Shown here one piece after another: positions 34,527 to 41,684 of a stretch of DNA of 47,635 nucleotides; the first letter of the stretch is position 1; every line of letters begins with the position of its first letter. The stretch comes from CAYSDL01 sp964429875 (GTDB taxonomy: Bacteria > Fidelibacterota > Marinisomatia > SCGC-AAA003-L08 > D37C17). A program made the translations under genes and the position numbers. The stretch covers positions 1 to 47,635 of the forward strand of contig CAYSDL010000007.1 of assembly GCA_964429875.1 (NCBI GenBank). The letters are read 5' to 3'. The notes under the pieces are model-generated. The model saw only the letters and a program-made list of their open reading frames with translations, was not told where the DNA came from and searched no databases.

Positions 34527-34911
34527 AATTTTGATGGCCAAACCTGGTTTAGATGGTCATGATAGAGGAATAAAAATTTTAGCAAGAGCATACCGAGATG
34601 CTGGCATGGAAGTTATTTATTTAGGATTAAGACAAACACCAAGCATGATTGTTAGTGCCGCAATTCAAGAAGATGTTGATGTTATTGCATTGTCTATTTT
34701 AAGTGGAGCTCACATGACTATTTTTAAGAAAGTTAAAGATCTCCTAGATGAACATGATACACAAAATATTTTAATTACTGGCGGCGGAATTATTCCAGAT
34801 GATGACATGAAGAAACTATATCAAATAGGTATTGGAACGCTTTTTTCTCCAGGGTCATCAATCCAGGAATCAATAGATTATATAGAAAATTGGGTATTAG
34901 AAAATAAATGA
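34513..34911 (+). CDS. Stand-alone cobalamin-binding domain (methylmalonyl-CoA mutase C-terminal type)
   Basis: A 132-residue B12-binding domain equal to the C-terminal domain of methylmalonyl-CoA mutase. It has the cobalamin signature GLDGHDRGIKILARAYRDAGMEVIYLG (D-x-H-x-x-G, with the His as lower cobalt ligand), then SILSGAH, TGGGIIPDDD and FSPGSS. Split mutases with such a small subunit occur in archaea and some bacteria; the catalytic subunit is not in this window. It might serve another acyl-CoA mutase. It overlaps dtd by 14 bases and the TPR gene by 4. Confidence 0.9.
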   Translation: MKKIKILMAKPGLDGHDRGIKILARAYRDAGMEVIYLGLRQTPSMIVSAAIQEDVDVIALSILSGAHMTIFKKVKDLLDEHDTQNILITGGGIIPDDDMKKLYQIGIGTLFSPGSSIQESIDYIENWVLENK

Positions 34912-35534
34912 TAAAAAAAATTTCTAAAAAAGAATTAGAACATATATTTGCTGATAATTTCAAATCTCCAGTATTTCCAATTTTAGCACAAAAATATTTT
35001 TCCAACAAAGAATATAAAAAAGCTAAAAAAGTATGTGATATTGGTTTAAAGCATGATGAAAATAATTTAACAGGGAAATATATCCTTGCAAAAATATATT
35101 TAATTAATAATAAAATTTTAAAAGCAGAAAAATTGTTAAAAGAAATTATTATTATGGATCAAAATAATTTTAATGCCCTAATAACACTAATAGAAGTACA
35201 AAAAACCTTAAATAGAAGTGAAAATACAATAAAAAAATTAATAGATAGAGCTTATTATATTTTACCAGAAAATAAAACAATTAAAGCATTATACAGATCT
35301 ATTTCTGTTGATAAAAAAACAAGAAAGGTAATAAAAAATAATAAATTGATTAAAAAAAACACAATTAATATTGATTCAAAAATGGCAACAAAAACAATGT
35401 ATTTATTAATGATAAAACAATCTAAAAAAGATATTGCAAAGAAAATTTTAGAGACAATGATTGCAAATAAAGAGAATATCAAGTTTGCACAAAAAGAATT
35501 AAAAAATAAACAATTATCAAAATTAGGAAAATAA
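34908..35534 (+). CDS. TPR-repeat protein
   Basis: A 208-residue helical protein with tetratricopeptide-like repeats. One or two units are clear: KSPVFPILAQKYFSNKEYKKAKKVCDIGLKHDENN and LTGKYILAKIYLINNKILKAEKLLKEIIIMDQNN, about residues 18-85, with a weaker third unit. The C-terminal half is Lys-rich with more helices (MATKTMYLLMIKQSKKDIAKKILETM). There is no signal peptide. It probably mediates protein contacts, partner unknown. The ATG overlaps the previous TGA, and the M24 peptidase follows after 4 bases. Confidence 0.8.
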   Translation: MIKKISKKELEHIFADNFKSPVFPILAQKYFSNKEYKKAKKVCDIGLKHDENNLTGKYILAKIYLINNKILKAEKLLKEIIIMDQNNFNALITLIEVQKTLNRSENTIKKLIDRAYYILPENKTIKALYRSISVDKKTRKVIKNNKLIKKNTINIDSKMATKTMYLLMIKQSKKDIAKKILETMIANKENIKFAQKELKNKQLSKLGK

Positions 35535-35538
35535 TATT

Positions 35539-36612
35539 ATGTCATTTAATAATAGAGTAAACAGTTTGAAACAAGAAATTCTTAATAATAACATGCAAGG
35601 AATTTATATTACTAATTTAACCAATGTAAGATATTTAACTGGCTTTACTGGTTCAGCCGGATCAGTATTAATTTTAGAAGAAGAACAGCATTTTTTTACG
35701 GACGGAAGATATATTGAACAATCAAAAGATCAAGTTAAAAACTGCATAATACACATAGTAGGCTCTTCGCACATCCAGGCAATTCACAAAAATAGTTTAC
35801 TTAAAAAAAATATAAAAATTGGTTTTGAAAGCAACCATATAACAGTGCTAATGTATGAAAATTTTGAAAAATTAATTCCAAATATAAAATGGGTAAAAAC
35901 AAATGGTATAGTAGAAAAAATAGCAGCGGTTAAAGATGAATTTGAAATTGCATCTCTAAAAACTGCAATTGAAATTACAGATGAAGTATTTACTCAAATA
36001 ATTCCAGAGCTTAAAGTAGGAGCAGTGGAAAAAGAAATCTCAGCAAAAATTTCTTATTTATTTAAAATGAATGGAGCTGAAGGAGATAGTTATGAATCAA
36101 TCATTGGTAGCGGATATTTAGGTGCGCTCCCCCATGCTAGGCCCTCTGATAAAAAATTTGAAAAAGGAGATTTTGTAGTTATGGATTTTGGAGCATTATA
36201 TAATGGCTATCATGCTGATATGACAAGAACGGTTGTTATTGGAGAAGCATCTGAAAAGCATAAAGAAATATATAATATCGTTCTTAATTCTCAATTAGCA
36301 GGTATTAATATTGCCAAAGCAGGAATAACAGGAGCTGACCTAGATGCTACATGTAGAAAAGTGATTGTTGACGCAGGATACGGAGATAAATTTATTCATT
36401 CAACAGGCCATGGAATAGGATTGGAAGTTCATACCCACCCAAGAATAAGCAATTTTAATAATGAACCACTTTTAGAAAATTATGTAGTAACAATTGAACC
36501 TGGAATATATTTAGCAGGATGGGGTGGAGTAAGAATAGAAGATGATTGTTGGATTCGAAAAAATGATTGTGTCCCTCTTAATAAATCTACTAAAGAAATG
36601 CTAGTTTTATAA
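35539..36612 (+). CDS. M24-family Xaa-Pro peptidase
   Basis: A 357-residue metallopeptidase of the aminopeptidase P / prolidase group. A creatinase-like N-terminal domain (residues 1-125, with YLTGFTGSAGSVLI and FFTDGRYIEQ) precedes the pita-bread catalytic domain. Metal ligands are seen as Asp in VMDFGALYNGYHADMTRTVV, His in HSTGHGIGLEVHTHP, Glu in VTIEPGIY and Glu in GVRIEDD. It should remove N-terminal residues before proline, or split Xaa-Pro dipeptides. It is cytosolic, with no signal peptide. Confidence 0.94.
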   Translation: MSFNNRVNSLKQEILNNNMQGIYITNLTNVRYLTGFTGSAGSVLILEEEQHFFTDGRYIEQSKDQVKNCIIHIVGSSHIQAIHKNSLLKKNIKIGFESNHITVLMYENFEKLIPNIKWVKTNGIVEKIAAVKDEFEIASLKTAIEITDEVFTQIIPELKVGAVEKEISAKISYLFKMNGAEGDSYESIIGSGYLGALPHARPSDKKFEKGDFVVMDFGALYNGYHADMTRTVVIGEASEKHKEIYNIVLNSQLAGINIAKAGITGADLDATCRKVIVDAGYGDKFIHSTGHGIGLEVHTHPRISNFNNEPLLENYVVTIEPGIYLAGWGGVRIEDDCWIRKNDCVPLNKSTKEMLVL

Positions 36613-36619
36613 CTTATTG

Positions 36620-37375
36620 ATGCCCTTAAAGGATTATTATAAATTAGATCCACAAACATACGATGATCAATTTTGGTGGAAGACTAATGACATAGAGTTT
36701 TGGAAAAATATTTTTAATAGTAAAAATAAAAATATTTTAGAGCTTGCTGCAGGAACAGGAAGAATCGGCCTCCCCTTAATTAAAGAAGGATATAATTATA
36801 AAGGAATAGATATTTCTAAATCTTATTGTAATTATGCTAATAATAAGTTCAGAAAATATATAAATAAACCAATTATTTATAATGATGATATGCGAAATTT
36901 CAATTTAAATCAAATATTTAATATAATTTTTATTGGATTTAACTCATGGTTACATTTGATGAATGATAAAGATGTAAAAAAATGTTTAGAATCGATAAAA
37001 AAACACATGAATGCTAAAAGTAAATTATATATTGATATTTTTGTTCCAAGCCCATCATTTTTAGATAGATCACATGATCTTGCTTTGCCTATTTTAGAAT
37101 TTTTTGATACGAAAAAGAAAAAAATTACATATATAGATGAAATTATTGATTATGATCAAAATAAAGAGATTATTTTTATAACATGGTTATATAAAAATAA
37201 AAAAAAATGTTTTTTAGAGTTTCATTTTAAAATGAAAATGTATTACCCAGATAAAATGATAAATTTGTTAATTGAAAATAATTTTATTATAAACAATATA
37301 TGGGGAGATTATGATCAAAATAAGTTTGGTCATGATAGTCAGTTGCAAATATATGAATGTAAGTTAAATATTTAA
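36620..37375 (+). CDS. Class I SAM-dependent methyltransferase
   Basis: A 251-residue methyltransferase with the SAM motif ILELAAGTGRIGLPLIKEG near residues 40-56 and the acidic strand end KGIDISKSYC. The C-terminal half holds several aromatic residues and no recognisable family-specific motif, so the substrate is unknown. I prefer the ATG at 36620 (MPLKDYYK) to the TTG just before it. Local codon use is richer in U-ending codons than the gyrase region. It begins a short block of less conserved genes (methyltransferase, YwaF-like membrane protein, MarR). Confidence 0.85.
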   Translation: MPLKDYYKLDPQTYDDQFWWKTNDIEFWKNIFNSKNKNILELAAGTGRIGLPLIKEGYNYKGIDISKSYCNYANNKFRKYINKPIIYNDDMRNFNLNQIFNIIFIGFNSWLHLMNDKDVKKCLESIKKHMNAKSKLYIDIFVPSPSFLDRSHDLALPILEFFDTKKKKITYIDEIIDYDQNKEIIFITWLYKNKKKCFLEFHFKMKMYYPDKMINLLIENNFIINNIWGDYDQNKFGHDSQLQIYECKLNI

Positions 37376-37436
37376 TAGGTATATAATAAAAACATTACCA
37401 CCACAAGAGCTATATTTTTTACATAACACTTTAACA

Positions 37437-38126
37437 ATGCTTATGATTGGTATGTGTTTGATCATTATTTATTTAGGTTGTAAAATAAAAAAAAATCAGT
37501 ATAAATCATATATTTCATATGGACTCATTGGTTTTGCTATAATACAAGAAATATTAGATTACATCAATAGGATTTTTTTAGATGTATTGTATGATTTTAA
37601 ACTTTCAACAGACCTGCCACTGCACTTTTGTGTTATAGGTTTTTATTTTTCTATTTTTGGAGTTTATAAAGCAACTCATGATAAAAATAATAGTTCTAAA
37701 GTAGATCAATTTATTTTTGATTGTGCATATGTTTTAGGGTTTAGCGGGGCATTGCAAGCATTAATAACTGTAGATTTGACAGGTGTTAATAATATGATTG
37801 GAGCGTTTGCGCTAAATTGGGCACATACATTAATTATACTTAATGTATTATGGTTAATTTTTGCTTATGGTAAGCGATTTACTATAAAGGGAGCACTAAA
37901 TGCCTTTATATTTATAAATTTAATTATTATTCCAGTTGGATTAATTAATTATGTTTTAAATGCTAATTATATGTTTATATGTGCCCCTCCTAATGTTAAA
38001 AGTCTATTTTTTATTGGAAGTTGGCCTAAATATATAATTTGGTTAGAAATTATTTACTTTATATATATTATAATTTTATTAATTCCATTTAAGTTTGCAG
38101 AGAAGGTAGAAAAGTATTTTAAATAA
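37437..38126 (+). CDS. YwaF-like (TIGR02206) integral membrane protein
   Basis: A 229-residue protein with about seven hydrophobic segments, resembling the YwaF/TIGR02206 family of unknown function. The marks are DLPLHFCVIGFYFSIFG, LNWAHTLIILNVLW, and SLFFIGSWPKYIIWLEIIYF. The first hydrophobic segment is cut short at the ATG (LMIGMCLIIIYLG), while the frame stays open upstream to 37368 and reads PPQELYFLHNTLT, as if coding. No ATG, GTG or TTG lies in that stretch, so either a rare start is used or the short form is real. MarR follows after 25 bases. Confidence 0.75.
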   Translation: MLMIGMCLIIIYLGCKIKKNQYKSYISYGLIGFAIIQEILDYINRIFLDVLYDFKLSTDLPLHFCVIGFYFSIFGVYKATHDKNNSSKVDQFIFDCAYVLGFSGALQALITVDLTGVNNMIGAFALNWAHTLIILNVLWLIFAYGKRFTIKGALNAFIFINLIIIPVGLINYVLNANYMFICAPPNVKSLFFIGSWPKYIIWLEIIYFIYIIILLIPFKFAEKVEKYFK

Positions 38127-38163
38127 ATTAAATTCATTGTATTATACAACAATGAATTTAATT
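38126..38163. promoter_or_regulatory. Perfect 15-bp inverted repeat over the marR start codon
   Basis: AATTAAATTCATTGT (38126-38140) and ACAATGAATTTAATT (38149-38163) are exact reverse complements with an 8-base spacer. The right arm contains the ATG at 38152. MarR dimers bind palindromes of this kind, often over their own promoter or start, so an autoregulatory operator is likely. There is no T-run, so a terminator is unlikely. Confidence 0.7.
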
Positions 38164-38568
38164 GAACTCTCTGGAACATTCTGTCAAAATTATCTTTTTT
38201 TTTTAAAAAAAGCATCAAAAGAGTTAAATATTACACTTTCACAGTCTTTATGTATAATTACGATTCCATTTGATGGCATTTCTCCATCCAATCTAGCAAA
38301 AAAACTAAATTTAGATGTTAGTACGTTATCAAGAAATTTAAATAAAATGATTAATGCTGGTTTAATAATAAAAAATAATTCTAATTTTGATCAAAGATCA
38401 CATACAATTAGCCTAACCATCGAAGGCCAATTAGTTTATAAAAAAATAATTGGAATTATTGAAAATAATTTAAATATAGTTTTTGATTCATTTGATATGG
38501 ATGAAAAAGATCAAATAGTCGAATTTCTTAATAAAATTAATTGGAAATTTGAGCTGATTAAAAAATAA
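38152..38568 (+). CDS. MarR-family transcriptional regulator
   Basis: A 138-residue winged-helix regulator. The DNA-binding core spans about residues 33-90: LCIITIPFDGISPSNLAKKLNLDVSTLSRNLNKMINAGLI, then the wing NSNFDQRSHTISLTIEG with the family Asp-x-Arg. N- and C-terminal helices would form the dimer. I prefer the ATG at 38152 over a TTG five codons upstream. A perfect 15-bp inverted repeat lies over this ATG. Targets are unknown; the YwaF-like gene and methyltransferase just upstream are candidates along with itself. Confidence 0.9.
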   Translation: MNLIELSGTFCQNYLFFLKKASKELNITLSQSLCIITIPFDGISPSNLAKKLNLDVSTLSRNLNKMINAGLIIKNNSNFDQRSHTISLTIEGQLVYKKIIGIIENNLNIVFDSFDMDEKDQIVEFLNKINWKFELIKK

Positions 38569-38571
38569 AAA

Positions 38572-39624
38572 ATGCAAGAACACCTAAAATTATTATTACC
38601 CTGGTATCATAGTAATGATTATAATATGCCATGGAGGGGAACAAAAGATCCATATAAAATTTGGATTTCTGAAATTATGCTACAGCAGACACAAGTTAAT
38701 ACTGTTAAAGAATATTATAATACATGGGTTGATCAGTTTCCTACAATACACACCGTAGCTAAGGGTAATATAAATAAAATATTGAAAATATGGGAAGGTC
38801 TTGGTTATTATCAAAGAGCACATAATATACATGATACATCACAGATCATTAATAGTAAATATAATGGAGAAATACCTGACTCATATAATGATTTAATAAA
38901 ATTAAAAGGCATAGGAGATTATACAGCTTCAGCTATTTTATCAATTGCTTTCGATAAACCTTATCCAGCAATAGACGGTAATTTAAAGCGAGTTATATCA
39001 CGTTTATATATGATTGGCGACACAGATAATTTAATGAATATAGCTAAATCAAAAATTTTATCTAGCATGAATTTTTTTCATCCTTCAGATATTAATCAAT
39101 CATTAATGGATTTAGGAAGAGAAATATGCAAACCCAAAGCCCCAAAATGTATTCAATGCCCTATCCAAATAAAATGTTTATCATATGAAAAAAATAAAGT
39201 AGATTTATTTCCAATTAAAAATAAATCACGAAAAATACCCATTTATAATGTAGTGGTTGGATTGATTTGGTTAAATCATAAATTATTAATTAGTAAAAGA
39301 AAAAAAAATGGTTTGCTTGGAGGGCTATGGGAGCTCCCAGGTGGAAAAATTAAAAAAAATGAAACACAGACACAATGTTTAAAAAGAGAAATAACAGAAG
39401 AAATAAATATAAAAGTCACCATTGACAAAAAAATAGGAAAAATTAAACACAAGTACTCACATTTTGGTATTAATGTAACTGCATATACTTGTTATTATAA
39501 AAGTGGAATAGCAAAAGCAATTTCAAGTGAAGAAATTAAATGGGTTAAATATCAGGAAGTAAAAAATTATGCTTTTCCAAAAGCAACATTAAAAATTTTT
39601 AAATTACAAAATAAAATAAAATGA
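38572..39624 (+). CDS. mutY: A/G-specific adenine glycosylase
   Basis: MutY removes adenine mispaired with 8-oxoguanine. The 350-residue protein has MPWRGTKDPYKIWISEIMLQQTQV with catalytic Glu34, the helix-hairpin-helix LKGIGDYTASAI, catalytic Asp in PAIDGNLKRV, the four-cysteine Fe-S site CKPKAPKCIQCPIQIKC (C-x6-C-x2-C-x5-C), and a C-terminal NUDIX-like domain with GGKIKKNETQTQCLKREITEEI used to sense 8-oxoG. Interestingly that Nudix box is close to a catalytic one. plsC overlaps its stop by 4 bases. Confidence 0.96.
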   Translation: MQEHLKLLLPWYHSNDYNMPWRGTKDPYKIWISEIMLQQTQVNTVKEYYNTWVDQFPTIHTVAKGNINKILKIWEGLGYYQRAHNIHDTSQIINSKYNGEIPDSYNDLIKLKGIGDYTASAILSIAFDKPYPAIDGNLKRVISRLYMIGDTDNLMNIAKSKILSSMNFFHPSDINQSLMDLGREICKPKAPKCIQCPIQIKCLSYEKNKVDLFPIKNKSRKIPIYNVVVGLIWLNHKLLISKRKKNGLLGGLWELPGGKIKKNETQTQCLKREITEEINIKVTIDKKIGKIKHKYSHFGINVTAYTCYYKSGIAKAISSEEIKWVKYQEVKNYAFPKATLKIFKLQNKIK

Positions 39625-40310
39625 CTAACATCAAATCAATTATTATATATCTTGTAGCAAGCATTGCATTTATTACTGTAGCCCCAATAATATTATTGTT
39701 AACTTTTCTTAATCCATCAAATTCATCAAACTATATTATTCCATTTTGTAAGTTTATGATTTTTATTTTTGGATGCAAGATAAAAATATATGGAAACTTT
39801 CCTAAAAATGAAACTTTTGTAATTATGGCTAACCATGTTAGTTTTCTCGATGTATTTGCAATTCCAAGTTCATTTGATACTTCAAAAAAATTTAGTGCTG
39901 TTGCAGCATCTAAAAATTTTAAAATACCTATTTACTCAATATTTTTAAAGAAAATGAGAGTCGTCTCTATCGACCGTTCTAATAGGGAGCAATCAATTAA
40001 AGGAATTCAAGAGGCTGAAAAAATACTTTCTGATAATTATCATATAGTAATTTTACCTGAGGGAACAAGAACCTTAACTGGAGAAATTGGAATTCTAAAA
40101 AAAGGAGGATTTCATTTGGCTGTTAACACCAAAGCTAATATTTTACCTATAATCACTAAAGGATTATTTCGAATAAAACCAAGAAACAGATGGACAATTA
40201 TACCAGGACAAATTGAAATTTATATTGATAAACCTATAATAAGCTTTGGTAAAACTGTAGATGAATTAAAAGATGAAACAGAAAAAATATTTTCTAAATA
40301 TTATAGCTAA
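39621..40310 (+). CDS. plsC: 1-acyl-sn-glycerol-3-phosphate acyltransferase
   Basis: PlsC-type acyltransferase, 229 residues, making phosphatidic acid at the inner membrane. An N-terminal membrane segment (residues 7-29) precedes the H-x4-D motif ANHVSFLDVFAIP, the glycerol-phosphate-binding region VVSIDRSNREQS, LPEGTRTLTG, and KGGFHLAVNTKANILPI. It starts in an ATGA overlap with mutY and its stop overlaps the convergent rplI stop by 4 bases. Confidence 0.93.
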   Translation: MTNIKSIIIYLVASIAFITVAPIILLLTFLNPSNSSNYIIPFCKFMIFIFGCKIKIYGNFPKNETFVIMANHVSFLDVFAIPSSFDTSKKFSAVAASKNFKIPIYSIFLKKMRVVSIDRSNREQSIKGIQEAEKILSDNYHIVILPEGTRTLTGEIGILKKGGFHLAVNTKANILPIITKGLFRIKPRNRWTIIPGQIEIYIDKPIISFGKTVDELKDETEKIFSKYYS

Positions 40311-40759
40311 TTAGTTTTATCTTCAGATATTTTAATTTTTATTTTAGGTTTTAAATCATTTCCTAAGTCAATATGTACAAAATGATTTCCAGTTTGTTTT
40401 AAAGGTTCTTCTAAAACAATTTCTTTTTTATCTACAGAATACCCCTTGTTTTCTATTTCATCTGAAATCATTTGAGAAGTAACAGAACCAAACAATTTAC
40501 CGTCTTCACCAGCCTGTAGTTCAAATTTAATAGTTAATTTATCTAGATATTTTGCTAACAACTCTAAGTTTTCTCTATTTTTAGCTTCTTTTGTAGACTG
40601 TTGTTCTATCCAAATCTTTAGATTTTTTATAGATTCATCAGTAGCAATAGATGCAATTTTATTAGGAAGTAAATAATTCCGCGCATATCCACTTTTCACA
40701 GAAACAATATCACCAATGTTTCCCAATGAATTGTGAGATTTTAATAATATAACTTTCAT
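40307..40759 (-). CDS. rplI: Ribosomal protein bL9
   Basis: A 150-residue large-subunit protein. The N-terminal domain reads MKVILLKSHNSLGNIGDIVSVKSGYARNYLLP, diagnostic of bL9; a long connecting helix (residues 45-75) leads to the C-terminal domain with ELQAGEDGKLFGSVTSQMI. The end carries a Lys-rich tail. It is the last gene of the minus-strand operon, 15 bases after rpsR, and its stop overlaps that of plsC. Confidence 0.97.
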   Translation of the reverse strand: MKVILLKSHNSLGNIGDIVSVKSGYARNYLLPNKIASIATDESIKNLKIWIEQQSTKEAKNRENLELLAKYLDKLTIKFELQAGEDGKLFGSVTSQMISDEIENKGYSVDKKEIVLEEPLKQTGNHFVHIDLGNDLKPKIKIKISEDKTN

Positions 40760-40774
40760 ATTTTAAACCTTTCT

Positions 40775-41011
40775 TTAATTTAATCGAGGATCAACAACAA
40801 ATGGCAATAATGATAAAATTCTTGCTTTTTTAATCTCTCTATTAAGCATTCTTTGATATTTAGAAGATACTCCCGTAACATGTGCCGGAATAATCTTCCC
40901 TTGCTCTGTAATAAATTTTCTTAAAAATTTATATTCTTTATAATCAATTTTTTTAATTAAATCAGGGTCTTCTTTAAATGGACAAACCCTTGTTTTTCCT
41001 AAATTTGCCAT
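40775..41011 (-). CDS. rpsR: Ribosomal protein bS18
   Basis: A 78-residue small-subunit protein that binds S6 at the platform. It shows CPFKEDPDLIKKIDYKEYKFLRKFITEQGKI, VTGVSSKYQRMLNREIKKARILSLLPFV. It begins 3 bases after the rpsF stop; the ssb gene that often lies between rpsF and rpsR is missing here. Confidence 0.97.
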   Translation of the reverse strand: MANLGKTRVCPFKEDPDLIKKIDYKEYKFLRKFITEQGKIIPAHVTGVSSKYQRMLNREIKKARILSLLPFVVDPRLN

Positions 41012-41014
41012 ATA

Positions 41015-41659
41015 TTATTCTCCAGTCTCCTTAAGTTCTTTATCATCTATTGTTTCATTATGATCCTCAGCATCAGAGGATTTTGAGGCTTCAGTTGTTT
41101 GATCAGAGTCCCCACCATCTTCTACATCAGAGGACTTAGGATCTTCAGTTGTTTGATCAGAGTCCCCACCATCTTCTACATCAGAGGACTTAGGATCTTC
41201 AGTTGTTTGATCAGAGTCCCCACCATCTTCTACATCAGAGGATTTTGAGTCTTCAGTTGTTTGATCAGGGGCAACATTATCGTTTTTTAATTTAGACTCA
41301 TTATTTTGAACTTTTTCACTTTCAGATTTTTTTTCATGTTGATCATCTAAGTTTTTTGACTCTAAAATTTGGTCTTTATTAATGACTGTGACTAGATGTC
41401 GTAAGATATTTGTATTTAGTTCAAATTCAGTTGATATTTCATTTATGTTGCTTCCATCGATCATACATTGAAGAAAAATATAGGTTCCATATTTTTGTTT
41501 TTGTATTAAATAAGATAGTTTTTTCTTCCCCCAATTATCCTGATATAGTATTTTTCCATTTAATTGTTCAATTTTTTTATTTATTTGAGCAACAATATCA
41601 TCTAAATGGCCTGCCTGAAGTGCAGGGTGAACAATATAAACAATTTCATAGTAATTCAT
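41015..41659 (-). CDS. rpsF: Ribosomal protein bS6 with a long acidic repeat tail
   Basis: The first 95 residues are a normal S6 domain: MNYYEIVYIVHPAL, GKILYQDNWGKKKLSYLIQKQKYGTYIFLQC, and NTNILRHLVTVI. Residues 100-131 are a charged linker. Residues 132-203 are four tandem 18-residue units (consensus DQTTEDPKSSDVEDGGDS), and the protein ends in DDKELKETGE. The total of 214 compares with 95-135 in most bacteria. In E. coli, S6 gets glutamates added to its C-terminus by RimK; a genetically encoded acidic tail might play a similar part, though this is inference. A good AGGAG ribosome binding site (41668-41672 on the minus strand) precedes the ATG. Confidence 0.95.
   Translation of the reverse strand: MNYYEIVYIVHPALQAGHLDDIVAQINKKIEQLNGKILYQDNWGKKKLSYLIQKQKYGTYIFLQCMIDGSNINEISTEFELNTNILRHLVTVINKDQILESKNLDDQHEKKSESEKVQNNESKLKNDNVAPDQTTEDSKSSDVEDGGDSDQTTEDPKSSDVEDGGDSDQTTEDPKSSDVEDGGDSDQTTEASKSSDAEDHNETIDDKELKETGE
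41051..41266 (-). repeat. Four 54-bp tandem repeats in rpsF
   Basis: Four units of 54 bases at 41213-41266, 41159-41212, 41105-41158 and 41051-41104. The second and third encode the identical 18 residues DQTTEDPKSSDVEDGGDS; the first has Ser for Pro, and the last is more diverged (EASKSSDAEDHNET). The DNA of the central units is nearly identical, which indicates recent duplication and makes copy-number change likely. Confidence 0.93.
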
Positions 41660-41684
41660 TAAAAATTCTCCTTATAAAAATTTA

